From: Aerococcus sp.
GTDB taxonomy: Bacteria > Bacillota > Bacilli > Lactobacillales > Aerococcaceae
DNA length: 64,000 bases
Assembly (NCBI GenBank): GCA_022768285.1
Contig: JALEMJ010000001.1
Coordinates: forward strand, 1-64,000
Reading direction: 5' to 3'
The notes beneath the pieces are model-generated. The model saw only the letters and a list, made by a program, of their open reading frames with translations, was not told the origin of the DNA and made no database searches. Position numbers and translations under genes: made by a program. This document shows positions 1 to 8,752 of this stretch, in pieces (position 1 is the stretch's first letter; every line of letters starts with the position of its first letter).

Positions 1-2538
1 AATGCCCGTTACGACCTCGCTTACGGTCGCTTCGATCGCTTCAAAGACTTCCATGAAGTTGTCGGCGATGATCTCGACTTCGTTTACGTTGACGTTTGGG
101 GTAACGGTCAATCCGGTGACAACAATGCTTGGATGACACACCAATTAGCGAAAGAATTAAATGACCTCGGTTACCGTGCAGCTTTTGAATGGGGTTATGC
201 AGGTGAATACGACTCTACCTTCCAACACTGGGCAGCTGACTTGACATACGGTGATTATACTTTCAAGGGTGTCAATAGTGATATTGCGCGTTTCATCCGT
301 AACCATGAAAAAGACTCATGGGTCGGCAACTACCCACAATACGGCGGTGCGGCATACTATCCATTGCTCGGTGGTTATGACATGAAGGACTTCGAAGGTT
401 GGCAAGGACGCAGTGACTACGCCGCTTACATCCATAAGTTATACGAAGTGAACTTGCCTACTAAATTCATCCAGCACTTCAAAGTGGTGAAATGGGAAAA
501 AGGCGAACCACAGAAATTTAATGACAATAATGAAGAATATTACTTCGCACCAGATAAACACATCGTATTAAAAGACGATGATGGTCGCGTATTGGATATT
601 ACACGTCAATCAATGGATCTATCTAACGAAGGATTCAAGAAACGTACGATCACATTAGATGGCCGTACCGTGATGGATGGCGATGCATACTTGATTCCGT
701 GGTCATGGGATGCGAGTGGTGAAGCACTTGAAAACGACAAGTACTACTACTTCAACTTGGCTGATGGTGAAACCGTCTGGACATTGCCAGATGAATGGGC
801 AAACAAAGAAGTTTACGTTTACGAATTGACCGATACAGGTAAACAAAATGAACAGAAGATTACCCTTGATGGTACAACATTGACGTTGAACTTGGAGAAA
901 GATACACCATACGTTGTTTACAGTGAACCTGCTACAGACCCAGAAGTAGTATGGTCTGAAGGTATGCATATTGTCGACCAGGGATTCAACAGCCGTAATT
1001 TGGATGCTTGGGAAATTGAAGGTCAAACTGAAAAAGCCAACATCGTGAACTCTCAAGGTGACAACCCGATGTTAGCGATGGGTGACAACACAGAACGCGT
1101 CTCTGTTTCTCAGAAACTAACAGATTTGAAACCACATACGACCTACGCGATCTACACAGGTGTTGATAACCGCAGTAAAGCTAACGCAACGATTACGATT
1201 AATACGGGTGAGAAAGTTCTTTCTAACCAAGTAGGACAATCGATTGGTCGAAACTTTATTAAAGCTCACGCTCACAACACTAATAAAGCTACCGCAACGG
1301 TTGATAACACCAGCTATTTCCAGAACATGTATGTCTACTTCACAACTGGTGACAATGTTGATAATGTGACGGTGACGCTTTCTCGTGAAGCTGGTGACGG
1401 CTTAACTTACTTCGATGACATCCGCATTATGGAAAATGACTCGAAGATGTTCAATGGCCAACACGATACGGATGCTGATGTTCAGATCTTCGCACAAGAC
1501 TTCGAAGACGTGGCACAGGGTATCTTCCCATTCGTTCTCGGTGACGTTGAAGGTGTTGAAGATAACCGTACGCACTTGGCAGAATTCCACGAACCATACA
1601 CGCAACGTGGCTGGAACGACAAGAAGATTTCTGACGTTATCGACGGTAAATGGTCTGTGAAGACGAACGGATTAGTCGGCAGGGATGCGCTCGTTTATCA
1701 GACGGTTCCAGAAACATTCCGCTTCGAACCAGGTAAAGAATACACGATTAGTTTCGACTACGAAGCTGGTGCGGATGATGCGTATGCTTTCGTTATCGGT
1801 CATGCACCGTACGACTACAGCAAGAAAGCATCCGATACTGAAAATGCAGACAACATGGAAGTTCACCCCATGAAGAAAACATGGGGTGAAGGCAAGGATG
1901 AACCAGGACACTTTGAGGTTACCTTTACCGCAAATGAAAACGGCTTGACATGGATCGGTATTGTGTCAACAGCTAAAGGTGTAAGTTCCGAAGAAATGGA
2001 AGGGACTTCAGGTAATATTGCTGACTTCCGTTCCTACAAAGACTTCATGCTCGACAACTTGCAGATTGAATTGACTGAAAAAGGCGTTAATGACGACTGG
2101 ATCACACGTCCAGAAGATAACGAAATCTTCGAAGAAAATCTCGGCGACTTTACCGATGCTGAAGGTGAATGGGTTGACCGTCCGGAAGATGAAGAACCTC
2201 GTGAAGAGATTCCAAACGACGAAACAGAATTGCCAGAAGGTTATCCAGAATCCCAAATGCCAAGTGATAAGCCAAAAACTGGTGGCACGGAATCTGAATG
2301 GACAGACACAGATGTTGAAGCGATAATAGATGAAGAAGACACAGCAACAACGGATGATGCTGTGAAACCTTCAACAGATGTATTGGCTGAACACCATGCC
2401 ACAGATGCAGATCAAGCTCAGACACCGGAAACTTCCGCAACACCAGAATTACCACAAACTGGTTTTGCAGCTGCTGGTCTCGGTCTCGGCTTACTCATGA
2501 CTGCTGGTGGTGCACTGTTCATGAAGAAGAAACACTAA
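1..2538 (+). CDS. Endo-alpha-N-acetylgalactosaminidase (GH101), LPXTG-anchored, 5' end outside the window
   Basis: The frame is open from base 1, so this is the C-terminal 845 residues of a larger surface enzyme. GH101 enzymes release the core-1 disaccharide Gal-beta-1,3-GalNAc from Ser/Thr of mucin-type glycoproteins. The catalytic barrel is visible: VDVWGNGQSGDN holds the likely nucleophile Asp (local residue 31) and FEWGYAGEYDSTF holds the likely acid/base Glu (local residue 63). The 32-residue gap equals D764-E796 of the pneumococcal enzyme as I recall it. Beta-sandwich and carbohydrate-binding-like domains follow (SEGMHIVDQGFNS, FFTTGDN, QGIFPFVLG). After them come an acidic Glu/Asp/Pro-rich wall-spanning tail and a sortase signal: LPQTG at nt 2449, a hydrophobic stretch and a KKKH tail. 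Signal peptide and N-terminal domains are not in the window. The family call is firm from close sequence similarity. Confidence 0.95.
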   Translation, partial: NARYDLAYGRFDRFKDFHEVVGDDLDFVYVDVWGNGQSGDNNAWMTHQLAKELNDLGYRAAFEWGYAGEYDSTFQHWAADLTYGDYTFKGVNSDIARFIRNHEKDSWVGNYPQYGGAAYYPLLGGYDMKDFEGWQGRSDYAAYIHKLYEVNLPTKFIQHFKVVKWEKGEPQKFNDNNEEYYFAPDKHIVLKDDDGRVLDITRQSMDLSNEGFKKRTITLDGRTVMDGDAYLIPWSWDASGEALENDKYYYFNLADGETVWTLPDEWANKEVYVYELTDTGKQNEQKITLDGTTLTLNLEKDTPYVVYSEPATDPEVVWSEGMHIVDQGFNSRNLDAWEIEGQTEKANIVNSQGDNPMLAMGDNTERVSVSQKLTDLKPHTTYAIYTGVDNRSKANATITINTGEKVLSNQVGQSIGRNFIKAHAHNTNKATATVDNTSYFQNMYVYFTTGDNVDNVTVTLSREAGDGLTYFDDIRIMENDSKMFNGQHDTDADVQIFAQDFEDVAQGIFPFVLGDVEGVEDNRTHLAEFHEPYTQRGWNDKKISDVIDGKWSVKTNGLVGRDALVYQTVPETFRFEPGKEYTISFDYEAGADDAYAFVIGHAPYDYSKKASDTENADNMEVHPMKKTWGEGKDEPGHFEVTFTANENGLTWIGIVSTAKGVSSEEMEGTSGNIADFRSYKDFMLDNLQIELTEKGVNDDWITRPEDNEIFEENLGDFTDAEGEWVDRPEDEEPREEIPNDETELPEGYPESQMPSDKPKTGGTESEWTDTDVEAIIDEEDTATTDDAVKPSTDVLAEHHATDADQAQTPETSATPELPQTGFAAAGLGLGLLMTAGGALFMKKKH

Positions 2539-2566
2539 TTTCTTTTCCCTCATAAGTGATTAACGA

Positions 2567-2606
2567 AAAGGCACAGACTCAAATGAGTTTGTGTCTTTTT
2601 TATTTT
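2567..2606 (+). terminator. Rho-independent terminator after the GH101 gene
   Basis: Arms AAGGCACAGACTC and GAGTTTGTGTCTT pair, with G-U pairs, around an AAAT loop and run into a T-rich tract. It lies 28 bases after the stop codon. Confidence 0.85.
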
Positions 2607-2629
2607 GAAAAATTATGTATACTAGATAT

Positions 2630-2643
2630 TGAAAACGCTAACA
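2630..2643 (+). promoter_or_regulatory. Perfect cre-like (CcpA) operator before the GH123-like pseudogene
   Basis: TGAAAACGCTAACA matches all 14 positions of the Gram-positive cre consensus TGWAARCGYTWNCW. It sits between a possible -10 (TATACT, 2618-2623) and the likely start at 2650. CcpA bound here would repress transcription when preferred sugars are present, as expected for a glycan-degrading enzyme. No good -35 is visible. Confidence 0.7.
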
Positions 2644-2649
2644 GAAAGT

Positions 2650-5050
2650 ATGAGGTATGGAGATGAAAAAAGACATTTCACACAGCTGTTGGGATCGACA
2701 CTGACGATTTCGAGTTTACTCGTGGTCGTATCGACACAGGTGCACGCTGAAGAAACCGAAGTTACTGAATCATTTGCGGTGGAATTCACGGAAGAGCTAT
2801 CCGCAGCGGTAGCTACGAAGAATGAAGCGCCAGCTACCACTGGATCGAAGACCGTTAAAGAATAACTAGCAGAACAAGGAATTGCTGCTCGTGTGGTTAA
2901 TGAAGGTTTACACCATAAACAGGATGACTATCAATCACTCGTTGATGAAGAAGCGCAGTATGGCGAAACGGACGTCGGCTTCCAAGGCGATCAATTGAAT
3001 GATGAGATTGCCTTAGTCACTGGCGAAGAGGGATTTTAAAAAGTGACAGCCATTGCTTCCGATTTCTATGACGGCGAAGAAAAAATCGCGAGCGAAAATA
3101 TTAAAGTGAATTTCTTGAAGAAAACGAGTGCGCATATTAGTCGTGGTGATAACCATGGAGCGATTCCAAAATATCCGAAAGAAAATATTCCAGATATTAT
3201 TAGTAGACAGGAAACGGTTTCGATTGATGCTGAATCTGTACAACCGGTTTGGCTTGAAATCAATGTACCGAAAGATGCCAAAGCTGGCACATACCAAGGA
3301 GCCGTTGATTTCACGGTCTCAGGCAAAGCAAAACCAATCAAAGTACCATACAGCTTTGAAGAGTATACCACTCGAATTACCAATGGACTACCGCTTTACC
3401 GTGGAACTCTGGCAATATCCATACACCACAGCGCGTTACTACGGTATCTCAGAAGATGAACTCTTTGGAGAAAAACATACTGAAATTTTGCGTGAACACT
3501 TGAGAGAGTATAAACGTGCAGGTGGTGATGCGATTACCACTACGGTTACGCATGACCCATGGAATCACCAGACTTACGACAAATACCCTGGAATGGTGAA
3601 ATGGACGAAACACGAAGATGGCACATTCAGCTTCGCCTTCACACAGTTTGATAAGTACGTAACGATCGCTGAAGAAGAAGGCGTCGCAGAGAAGATCAGA
3701 GCTTTCTCCATGCTTCCTTGGAATGACCAAGTGCGCTACTATGACGAAGCAGAAGGAAAGAATGTCACTAAGCAATGGACGAGTGGCACACCAGCTTGGG
3801 AAGATGCTTAGGGGCAATTCCTTGAAGCTTTCGTTGCGTATTTGGACGAAAAAGGTTGGTTCGACAAGACGTACATTGCGCTCGACGAACGTCCAATTAA
3901 CGAATTAGGTGCCGTTATCGATCTCGTTAACATGTATCCAAACAAAGAGGGCAAAATCATTAAAATCAGCGCGGCCATTAACTACGGTGCGACAGATCGC
4001 GATATCTTGAATGAATTGGATGATGTGTCGATCAGTATAGATGAATTATCTGATAAAGAAGATGTGCGTGACTTTATTGCGGAACGTCAGGCAGCAGGCA
4101 AGACCACTATGATGTACTCAATGGTCGGTCAATATCCAAACTCCTTCACACGCAGTAATCCAATTGAAGCCGCATGGGTACTCCTATATGCGCGTAGTTT
4201 AGGGTTCGACGGCTATATGCGTTGGGCTTACGATGCTTGGGTAGAGGATCCACTAACGAGTGTTGATCACTGGTACTGGGAAAGTGGTGATCCATTCTTC
4301 ATCTATCCAAGTGATGATGATACATCCTATGCACCAGATTCTTCTCCGCGGTATGAATGGTTAAAAGAAGCCTACCGATTGATAGATAAAATTAATTTCT
4401 TAGAGGAAAACTATCCAGAATCAAAGCAAGTATTTAAAGAATTTTTTGATACTTGGGAGAAGCCGGAAGGTAAGACGAATGACTACGGTGCGATGGAATC
4501 CGGTAGTAAAGAACAAGAAGAAAAGGTTGAATCCGATGTTCGTGAACTTATTCAATTGGTCAATCGATTATCTCGCCAATATATAGAATCTATGGGAGAA
4601 AATGAATCTGAACAAATAATTCCAGATAACAAAGAAGACGAAAATAGCACAGCTGACAATGAGAACCAGACGTCAAACGATGAGAATAGCACTCCTGATG
4701 ACGAGAATATGCCATCAGAAGATGAAATAACAGAGGATGAAGAACCGTCAACTGAGCTTGAAGGCAGTCAAATACCTGATAATGCCAAACAAACAGAAGG
4801 CAATATGCACGACATATCAGTAGAGAACATGTCGTCAGAACAACCAGGAAACCAACATGATTCAAGTACTAAAGTAGCATACGCATATGCAGTGACTGAA
4901 ACCGCAGAAGAAAGTGAAAAATTAGCTGATAAAACAACAACTGCTAACTCAAATTCATCCCTGCCACAGACAGGCCTCGCTACAGTTGGTTTAGGCCTTG
5001 GTTTACTCCTGACCACAACAGGCACTGTCTTTATGAAGAAGAAACGTTAG
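2650..5050 (+). pseudogene. Broken LPXTG-anchored glycosidase of the GH123/DUF4091 type
   Basis: Pieces of one protein lie in two frames. Frame 1 carries a signal peptide (ending STQVHA) and the N-terminal beta-sandwich (VWLEINVPKDAKAGTYQGAV). It is interrupted by TAA at 2863-2865 and TAA at 3037-3039, the second where GAA (Glu) is expected in GEEGF-KV. Near 3360-3380 the homology moves to frame 2 (DYRFTVELWQYPYTTARYYG). A TAG at 3809-3811 replaces a probable Trp codon, after which FVAYLDEKGWFDKTY-ALDERP continues. The Asp-Glu pair there fits the GH123 substrate-assisted catalytic dyad. The 3' end is intact, with an acidic tail, LPQTG at 4961 and a KKKR tail nearly identical to the GH101 gene. 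GH123 family members act on beta-GalNAc; that role is inferred for the ancestor. The piece 3842-5050 stays open, but I see no ribosome binding site to make it a separate gene. Confidence 0.9.
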
Positions 5051-5074
5051 ATATTGAATAACAGCATATAAGTG

Positions 5075-5112
5075 AAAAGGTACAATTGCATTCGTGGAGT
5101 TGTGCCTTTTTG
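5075..5112 (+). terminator. Rho-independent terminator after the glycosidase pseudogene
   Basis: AAAAGGTACAATTGC pairs with GAGTTGTGCCTTTTT (G-U pairs allowed) and ends in a T tract, 24 bases after the stop. Confidence 0.8.
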
Positions 5113-5119
5113 TATGCAC

Positions 5120-5151
5120 AAAAAAAACCACTCACGATACAGTGAGTGGTT
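5120..5151 (-). terminator. Rho-independent terminator of rplY
   Basis: A perfect stem CCACTCAC / GTGAGTGG with a 6-base loop is followed, on the minus strand, by eight T residues. It lies just downstream of the rplY stop. Confidence 0.9.
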
Positions 5152-5178
5152 GGTAATGAGGCAAAAAGACACAGAAGA

Positions 5179-5820
5179 TTATTCTTCTTCGCTGTCTTCG
5201 CCTTTTTCGTTGATAACTTCTGGTTCGTCTTCTTCGAGGTCTTCTTCAACTTCTTCTTCCGTTGGTTCTTCATCCGGAACAGAAATAGCCAAAACAGTTT
5301 CCTCTGGGTCATCTAAGATTTCAGCATCTTCGATACCATCAAACGCCAAATCAGCGACAGTGATGCTGTCACCAATGTGCAAGTCCTTAACGCTAACTTC
5401 GATAGCTTCTGGTGCTTTGGCAGGGTCGATACGGAGACGAACTTCCCACATTGAGTTAGAAACAACCCCGTCGTCATCAGCTAATTGATCGTCATCGACA
5501 ACTTGAACAGGTACGTCGATGTCGAGCTTATCACCTTTCTTGATAGCTTGGAAACTGATGTTATAGATGATCGGTTTCAACGCACTGCGGCTGATGTCAC
5601 GCAAGAATACTGTACGTGTTTCATCGCCTTCAATGTCAAGTTCCAAGACGGAGTTCAAACCGTAGTCGCGCTCTAATAATTCAACGTCAGCAACTGGCAT
5701 TTGAATTTTAATCGGTTCAATGTCGCGAGAATAAACAATTCCCGGTACTTGTTCTTCTTTACGAATTTTCTTGGATGCGCTTGTTCCTGCACCTTCACGT
5801 TTAGTTGCAGTAAATTTCAT
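5179..5820 (-). CDS. rplY: 50S ribosomal protein L25, general stress protein Ctc type
   Basis: A 213-residue protein of the L25/TL5/Ctc family, which binds 5S rRNA in the central protuberance of the large subunit. The N-terminal L25 beta-barrel is visible at residues 1-90 (KFTATKREGAGTSASKKIR, VPGIVYSRD). It is followed by the C-terminal TL5-like domain (residues 95-185) and a strongly acidic tail of about 30 residues rich in Glu. The length matches the two-domain Ctc form rather than the short E. coli L25. An AGGAGG-like site lies 8 bases before the ATG. It is monocistronic, with its own promoter (5903-5931) and terminator. In Bacillus ctc is stress-induced; here the promoter looks like an ordinary vegetative one. 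Confidence 0.95.
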   Translation of the reverse strand: MKFTATKREGAGTSASKKIRKEEQVPGIVYSRDIEPIKIQMPVADVELLERDYGLNSVLELDIEGDETRTVFLRDISRSALKPIIYNISFQAIKKGDKLDIDVPVQVVDDDQLADDDGVVSNSMWEVRLRIDPAKAPEAIEVSVKDLHIGDSITVADLAFDGIEDAEILDDPEETVLAISVPDEEPTEEEVEEDLEEDEPEVINEKGEDSEEE

Positions 5821-5902
5821 TACTTAACCTCCTGAATGATAATGGTCGCATGGATTATTAAATGATTTCTTAATTAATAAACAAAAATCCATATTCCTCT
5901 TA

Positions 5903-5931
5903 ATTTTATAGAGCGCACCGCTAATTGTCAA
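5903..5931 (-). promoter_or_regulatory. Promoter of rplY
   Basis: On the minus strand, a perfect -35 TTGACA (5926-5931) and a -10 TAAAAT (5903-5908) are separated by 17 bases. The predicted leader is about 75 nt. Confidence 0.8.
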
Positions 5932-6023
5932 CCGCTAGGACGGACTTATCCAAATGTTCGATGTGTATGTTACACTGTATAACGTTAAAAAAAGCGTTTT
6001 TATGAGGAAAGAAGGAATACGTT

Positions 6024-7241
6024 ATGACTATGGATGCGAAGTACGCGCCATTATTCGAGCCAGTGACCTTACCGAACGGGATAACCTTCGATAATCGCTG
6101 GGCACTGAACCCTATAACAACAAATAGTTCGACAGCGGAAGGGGAAGTGACCGATGAGGATACGGCTTATTTGAGACGCCGAGCAGGTTCTGCACCGCTA
6201 CAGATGACTACGGGGACGTACTTTGAGGATTATGGGCAATTATTTGAATTTGGCCCGAGCATTGTTGATGATGCGCATATCGAAGGTTTAAAGCAGATGG
6301 CGCAAGCGATGAAAGCAAAAGGCGCTAAAGCCATCATCCAACTCGCGCATGCTGGCCGCTTCGCACGTATCGCTCTGAAAGATTACGGTGCTGTCTATGG
6401 CCCTTCTGAGATGACATTACATACACCGATTGAACATACCGTGATTCCAATGAGCGAGCGTAAGATTAAACACGTGATCAAGCAGTACGGGGAAGCGACA
6501 CGTCGCGCGATTCTCGCTGGATTTGATGGTGTTGAAATTTCGAATGCTCAGCGCTTATTGCCACAGCAATTCTTCTCTCCGTTTTCTAATCACCGCAAAG
6601 ATCAATATGGTGCGCAAAACTTTGAGAATCGTATTCGCTTTGGTGTCGAAGTGATGGCAGAAGTACAGCGTGTAGTTAACGAGTATGCGCCGGATCCAAA
6701 ACAATTTATCATCGGTTTCCGCGGTACGCCGGAGGAAACGCGAGGCAGTACGATCGGCTATACAGCAGAGGAATTCAATGCGTATGTGGATGAATTGCTA
6801 AAAGTCGCTGACATTCAATACTTCGCCACTGCGAGCTGGGGACATAACATTTACGCGCAGAAATTACGTGCCGGTAAATATGCGGGGCAACTGATGAATC
6901 AAGTCGTCCATGACCATTTTGAAGGGCGCCTCGTGACAATCGCAACAGGCGGGATTAATTCACCAGATAAGGCATTAGACGCCCGGCAGCATGCGGATAT
7001 GGTTGGGATGTCTACCGCTTTTATTACGGAACCGGAATTTGTATCAAAATTGCAGACTGGAGAGACTCCTGATTTGTCACTGGGTGGGAAGTCTTTAGAT
7101 GATTTGGCTATTCCTGATCGCGCCTTCCATAACCTCGTCGAGATGATGGATATCGGTGAATCATTGCCGAAAGAAGCGCGCGATCGCTTCCGCCGTTTAT
7201 CCGAGCAAACAGATGTCCAGTACTTTAAGGATTATCAATAG
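6024..7241 (+). CDS. NADH:flavin oxidoreductase, Old Yellow Enzyme family, SirTM-locus type
   Basis: A 405-residue FMN-dependent TIM-barrel protein of the OYE family. FMN-binding and barrel motifs are visible: IIQLAHAGR (res 105-112), GFDGVEISNAQ (167-176), SPFSNHRKDQYG, a C-terminal phosphate-binding region (TGGINSPDKA) and VGMSTAFITEPE. Where many OYE proteins have the substrate-anchoring pair H-x-x-H/N after VEI, this protein reads S-N-A-Q, so its substrate may differ. The ATG at 6024 follows a GAAGGA site; an in-frame ATG lies two codons later. It is followed after 11 bases by the luciferase-like gene, so the two are co-transcribed. OYE plus luciferase-like oxidoreductase genes are known neighbours in extended SirTM operons of staphylococci and streptococci. 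A weak cre-like sequence (11 of 14) lies at 5989-6002. Confidence 0.9.
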   Translation: MTMDAKYAPLFEPVTLPNGITFDNRWALNPITTNSSTAEGEVTDEDTAYLRRRAGSAPLQMTTGTYFEDYGQLFEFGPSIVDDAHIEGLKQMAQAMKAKGAKAIIQLAHAGRFARIALKDYGAVYGPSEMTLHTPIEHTVIPMSERKIKHVIKQYGEATRRAILAGFDGVEISNAQRLLPQQFFSPFSNHRKDQYGAQNFENRIRFGVEVMAEVQRVVNEYAPDPKQFIIGFRGTPEETRGSTIGYTAEEFNAYVDELLKVADIQYFATASWGHNIYAQKLRAGKYAGQLMNQVVHDHFEGRLVTIATGGINSPDKALDARQHADMVGMSTAFITEPEFVSKLQTGETPDLSLGGKSLDDLAIPDRAFHNLVEMMDIGESLPKEARDRFRRLSEQTDVQYFKDYQ

Positions 7242-7252
7242 GAGGCGATAGC

Positions 7253-8260
7253 ATGCCAGCATTGAGTTTATTAGATTACGCGCTGATTGATGAAGGGGAA
7301 ACACCTGAGGACGCTCTAGCGCATACGATTGATACTGCGAAACACGCCGAACAATGGGGGTATAAGCGCTTCTGGGTCGCTGAACATCACAATGTGCCAG
7401 CGTTTGCGTCTTCGAATCCTGAAATTATCATGACGCGCATTGCGAGTGAAACAACAACGATTCGTGTTGGCAGTGGTGGCGTCATGCTGCCACACTATAG
7501 TCCGTACAATGTCGCAGAGAAATTTCGCTTACTCGAGAGCTTTTTTCCAGGGCGTATCGATCTCGGCATTGGAAATAATCCAGGGACAGCAAAGGTTAAG
7601 CGTGCGATGGAAACAACCGATGTAACAGTGAAGACGCACGATCAGCGAATTGGTAGTTTACGCGATTATCTAAAAACAGGTGCGGACACACCGCTCGCTG
7701 TGAATCCGATGATTTCGCATCAGCCGGAGCTTTGGAAATTGTCAACATCTGTTGGCAGTGCACGCCAGTGTGCGAAATTAGGACTCAGTTACTGCTACGG
7801 GATTTTCCCATTTGCGCGACCAGATGCGGTTGAAGTTGGTAAACAGGCAGTTGAAACTTATCACAATCATTTCGATGCATCAGCGTTTAACTCGGAACCT
7901 CATACGATGGTTGGAATTTTTATTTCCTCATCGACGGATGATCGTGAAGTGGCAGATGTAACCCGTACGATTGATTCCTGGTTGTTGGGACGCAAACAGT
8001 TTAGCTATTTCAAACGGTTCCCATCCATCGAAACCGCCAAACAGGATCAGTGGGCAGCAAAAGAAACTGAGACTGTTCAGAGTAACCGGCAACGGATGGC
8101 GCAAGGGACAATTACGGAAGTTGTTAATCAAATTAAGGCGATGCAGGAAACGATTCAAGCGGATGAATGGCTATTGATGCCATTGATTCCAGGCTATCAG
8201 CGTCGGCTGGCGGTACTCGAAGCGCTGAGCGATGCTTTTCAGTTGCGTGCTACACGTTGA
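7253..8260 (+). CDS. Luciferase-like monooxygenase family flavin oxidoreductase, SirTM-locus type
   Basis: A 335-residue bacterial luciferase-like TIM-barrel protein (LLM class), expected to use reduced FMN or F420-like flavin. Typical family blocks are seen: AEQWGYKRFWVAEHHNVPAFASSNPEI (res 32-58, quoted here only as a block), RVGSGGVMLPHYSPY, VAEKFRLLESFFPGRIDLGIG and a C-terminal VNQIKAMQE. An AGGAGG site precedes the ATG. It is coupled to the upstream OYE gene. The substrate is unknown; by context it probably serves the oxidative-stress or lipoyl-related role proposed for SirTM operons. Its stop codon TGA lies inside the -35 box of the next promoter (8257-8285). Confidence 0.9.
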   Translation: MPALSLLDYALIDEGETPEDALAHTIDTAKHAEQWGYKRFWVAEHHNVPAFASSNPEIIMTRIASETTTIRVGSGGVMLPHYSPYNVAEKFRLLESFFPGRIDLGIGNNPGTAKVKRAMETTDVTVKTHDQRIGSLRDYLKTGADTPLAVNPMISHQPELWKLSTSVGSARQCAKLGLSYCYGIFPFARPDAVEVGKQAVETYHNHFDASAFNSEPHTMVGIFISSSTDDREVADVTRTIDSWLLGRKQFSYFKRFPSIETAKQDQWAAKETETVQSNRQRMAQGTITEVVNQIKAMQETIQADEWLLMPLIPGYQRRLAVLEALSDAFQLRATR

Positions 8261-8285
8261 CATTAGGCGGGTTACTCGATACTAT
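8257..8285 (+). promoter_or_regulatory. Internal promoter before gcvH-L
   Basis: TTGACA (8257-8262), a 17-base spacer and TACTAT (8280-8285) form a near-consensus sigma-A promoter. The TGA stop of the preceding gene is part of the -35. The predicted leader is about 37 nt and ends in AAAGGAG before the gcvH-L start. Confidence 0.7.
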
Positions 8286-8328
8286 AACTCCTGCATCAAT
8301 CAATGAATTCAGAAAAGGAGTTGTCATT

Positions 8329-8664
8329 ATGGCAAAACGTGGAAATTATTTATTAATTAGCGAACAGAACAACGCCTACACGATCGCTATGACCCCAGAG
8401 TTACAGGATGACTTGGGAACAGTTGGTTATGTCGAATTAACAAAGGAAGACCACATTGATAAGGGTGGCGTCATTGCCAATATTGAAGCCTCCAAGACGG
8501 TTATGGAGATTCAATCACCAGTTAGTGGAAAAATTGTTGAACGTCATGAAGACATTGAAGATGAACCGACGTTATTGAACAGTGCGAAAGCTGATGAGAA
8601 TTGGTTAATTCGTATTGCTGAAGTCGATGCGAATGAATATAACGCATTGGAAGATGACGAATAG
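8329..8664 (+). CDS. GcvH-like lipoyl carrier protein (GcvH-L) of the SirTM ADP-ribosylation system
   Basis: A 111-residue glycine cleavage H-like protein. The lipoyl-lysine hairpin is visible as IEASKTVMEIQSPVSG, with Lys56 the predicted lipoylation site. No other glycine cleavage gene is near. In the staphylococcal/streptococcal system GcvH-L is lipoylated and then ADP-ribosylated by SirTM on an aspartate that I recall as Asp27. This protein has Asp27-Asp28 at that position (ELQDDLG). I chose the ATG at 8329 because AAAGGAG lies 8 bases before it; a longer open frame reaching back to 8167 lies inside the upstream gene and lacks a site. The gene has its own promoter and a terminator (8689-8724) after it. 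A general H-protein role is less likely given the neighbours. Confidence 0.92.
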   Translation: MAKRGNYLLISEQNNAYTIAMTPELQDDLGTVGYVELTKEDHIDKGGVIANIEASKTVMEIQSPVSGKIVERHEDIEDEPTLLNSAKADENWLIRIAEVDANEYNALEDDE

Positions 8665-8688
8665 TTCATACGCATAAATGCTTTAATG

Positions 8689-8724
8689 AGTACTGCAGTT
8701 GTTATTGATACTGCAGTACTTTTT
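8689..8724 (+). terminator. Terminator between gcvH-L and the macrodomain gene
   Basis: A perfect 10-base stem AGTACTGCAG / CTGCAGTACT with a 12-base loop runs into TTTTT, 24 bases after the gcvH-L stop. It would stop or attenuate transcription into the macrodomain and sirtuin genes, giving carrier in excess over the modifying enzymes. Confidence 0.85.
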
Positions 8725-8752
8725 CATATTGGCAAGAGGAAGGAGGATATCC

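Noticed and set aside
703..2455. Several open frames of 60-120 codons on the opposite strand and in other frames across the GH101 gene
   Set aside because: They lie wholly inside a strongly supported gene, lack ribosome binding sites and have Cys/Phe/Val-rich compositions typical of shadow frames. The same holds for those over smc, ffh, clpB and pyc.
2863..3811. Programmed recoding or stop-codon readthrough to keep the GH123-like protein
   Set aside because: Two TAA and one TAG, no TGA/Sec signature, no slippery heptamer that I can see at the frameshift, and three separate lesions. Decay is the simpler reading.
8167..8328. N-terminal extension of the GcvH-L protein back to 8167
   Set aside because: The added residues overlap the LLM gene in another frame, contain no lipoyl-domain similarity, and have no ribosome site; AAAGGAG supports the start at 8329.
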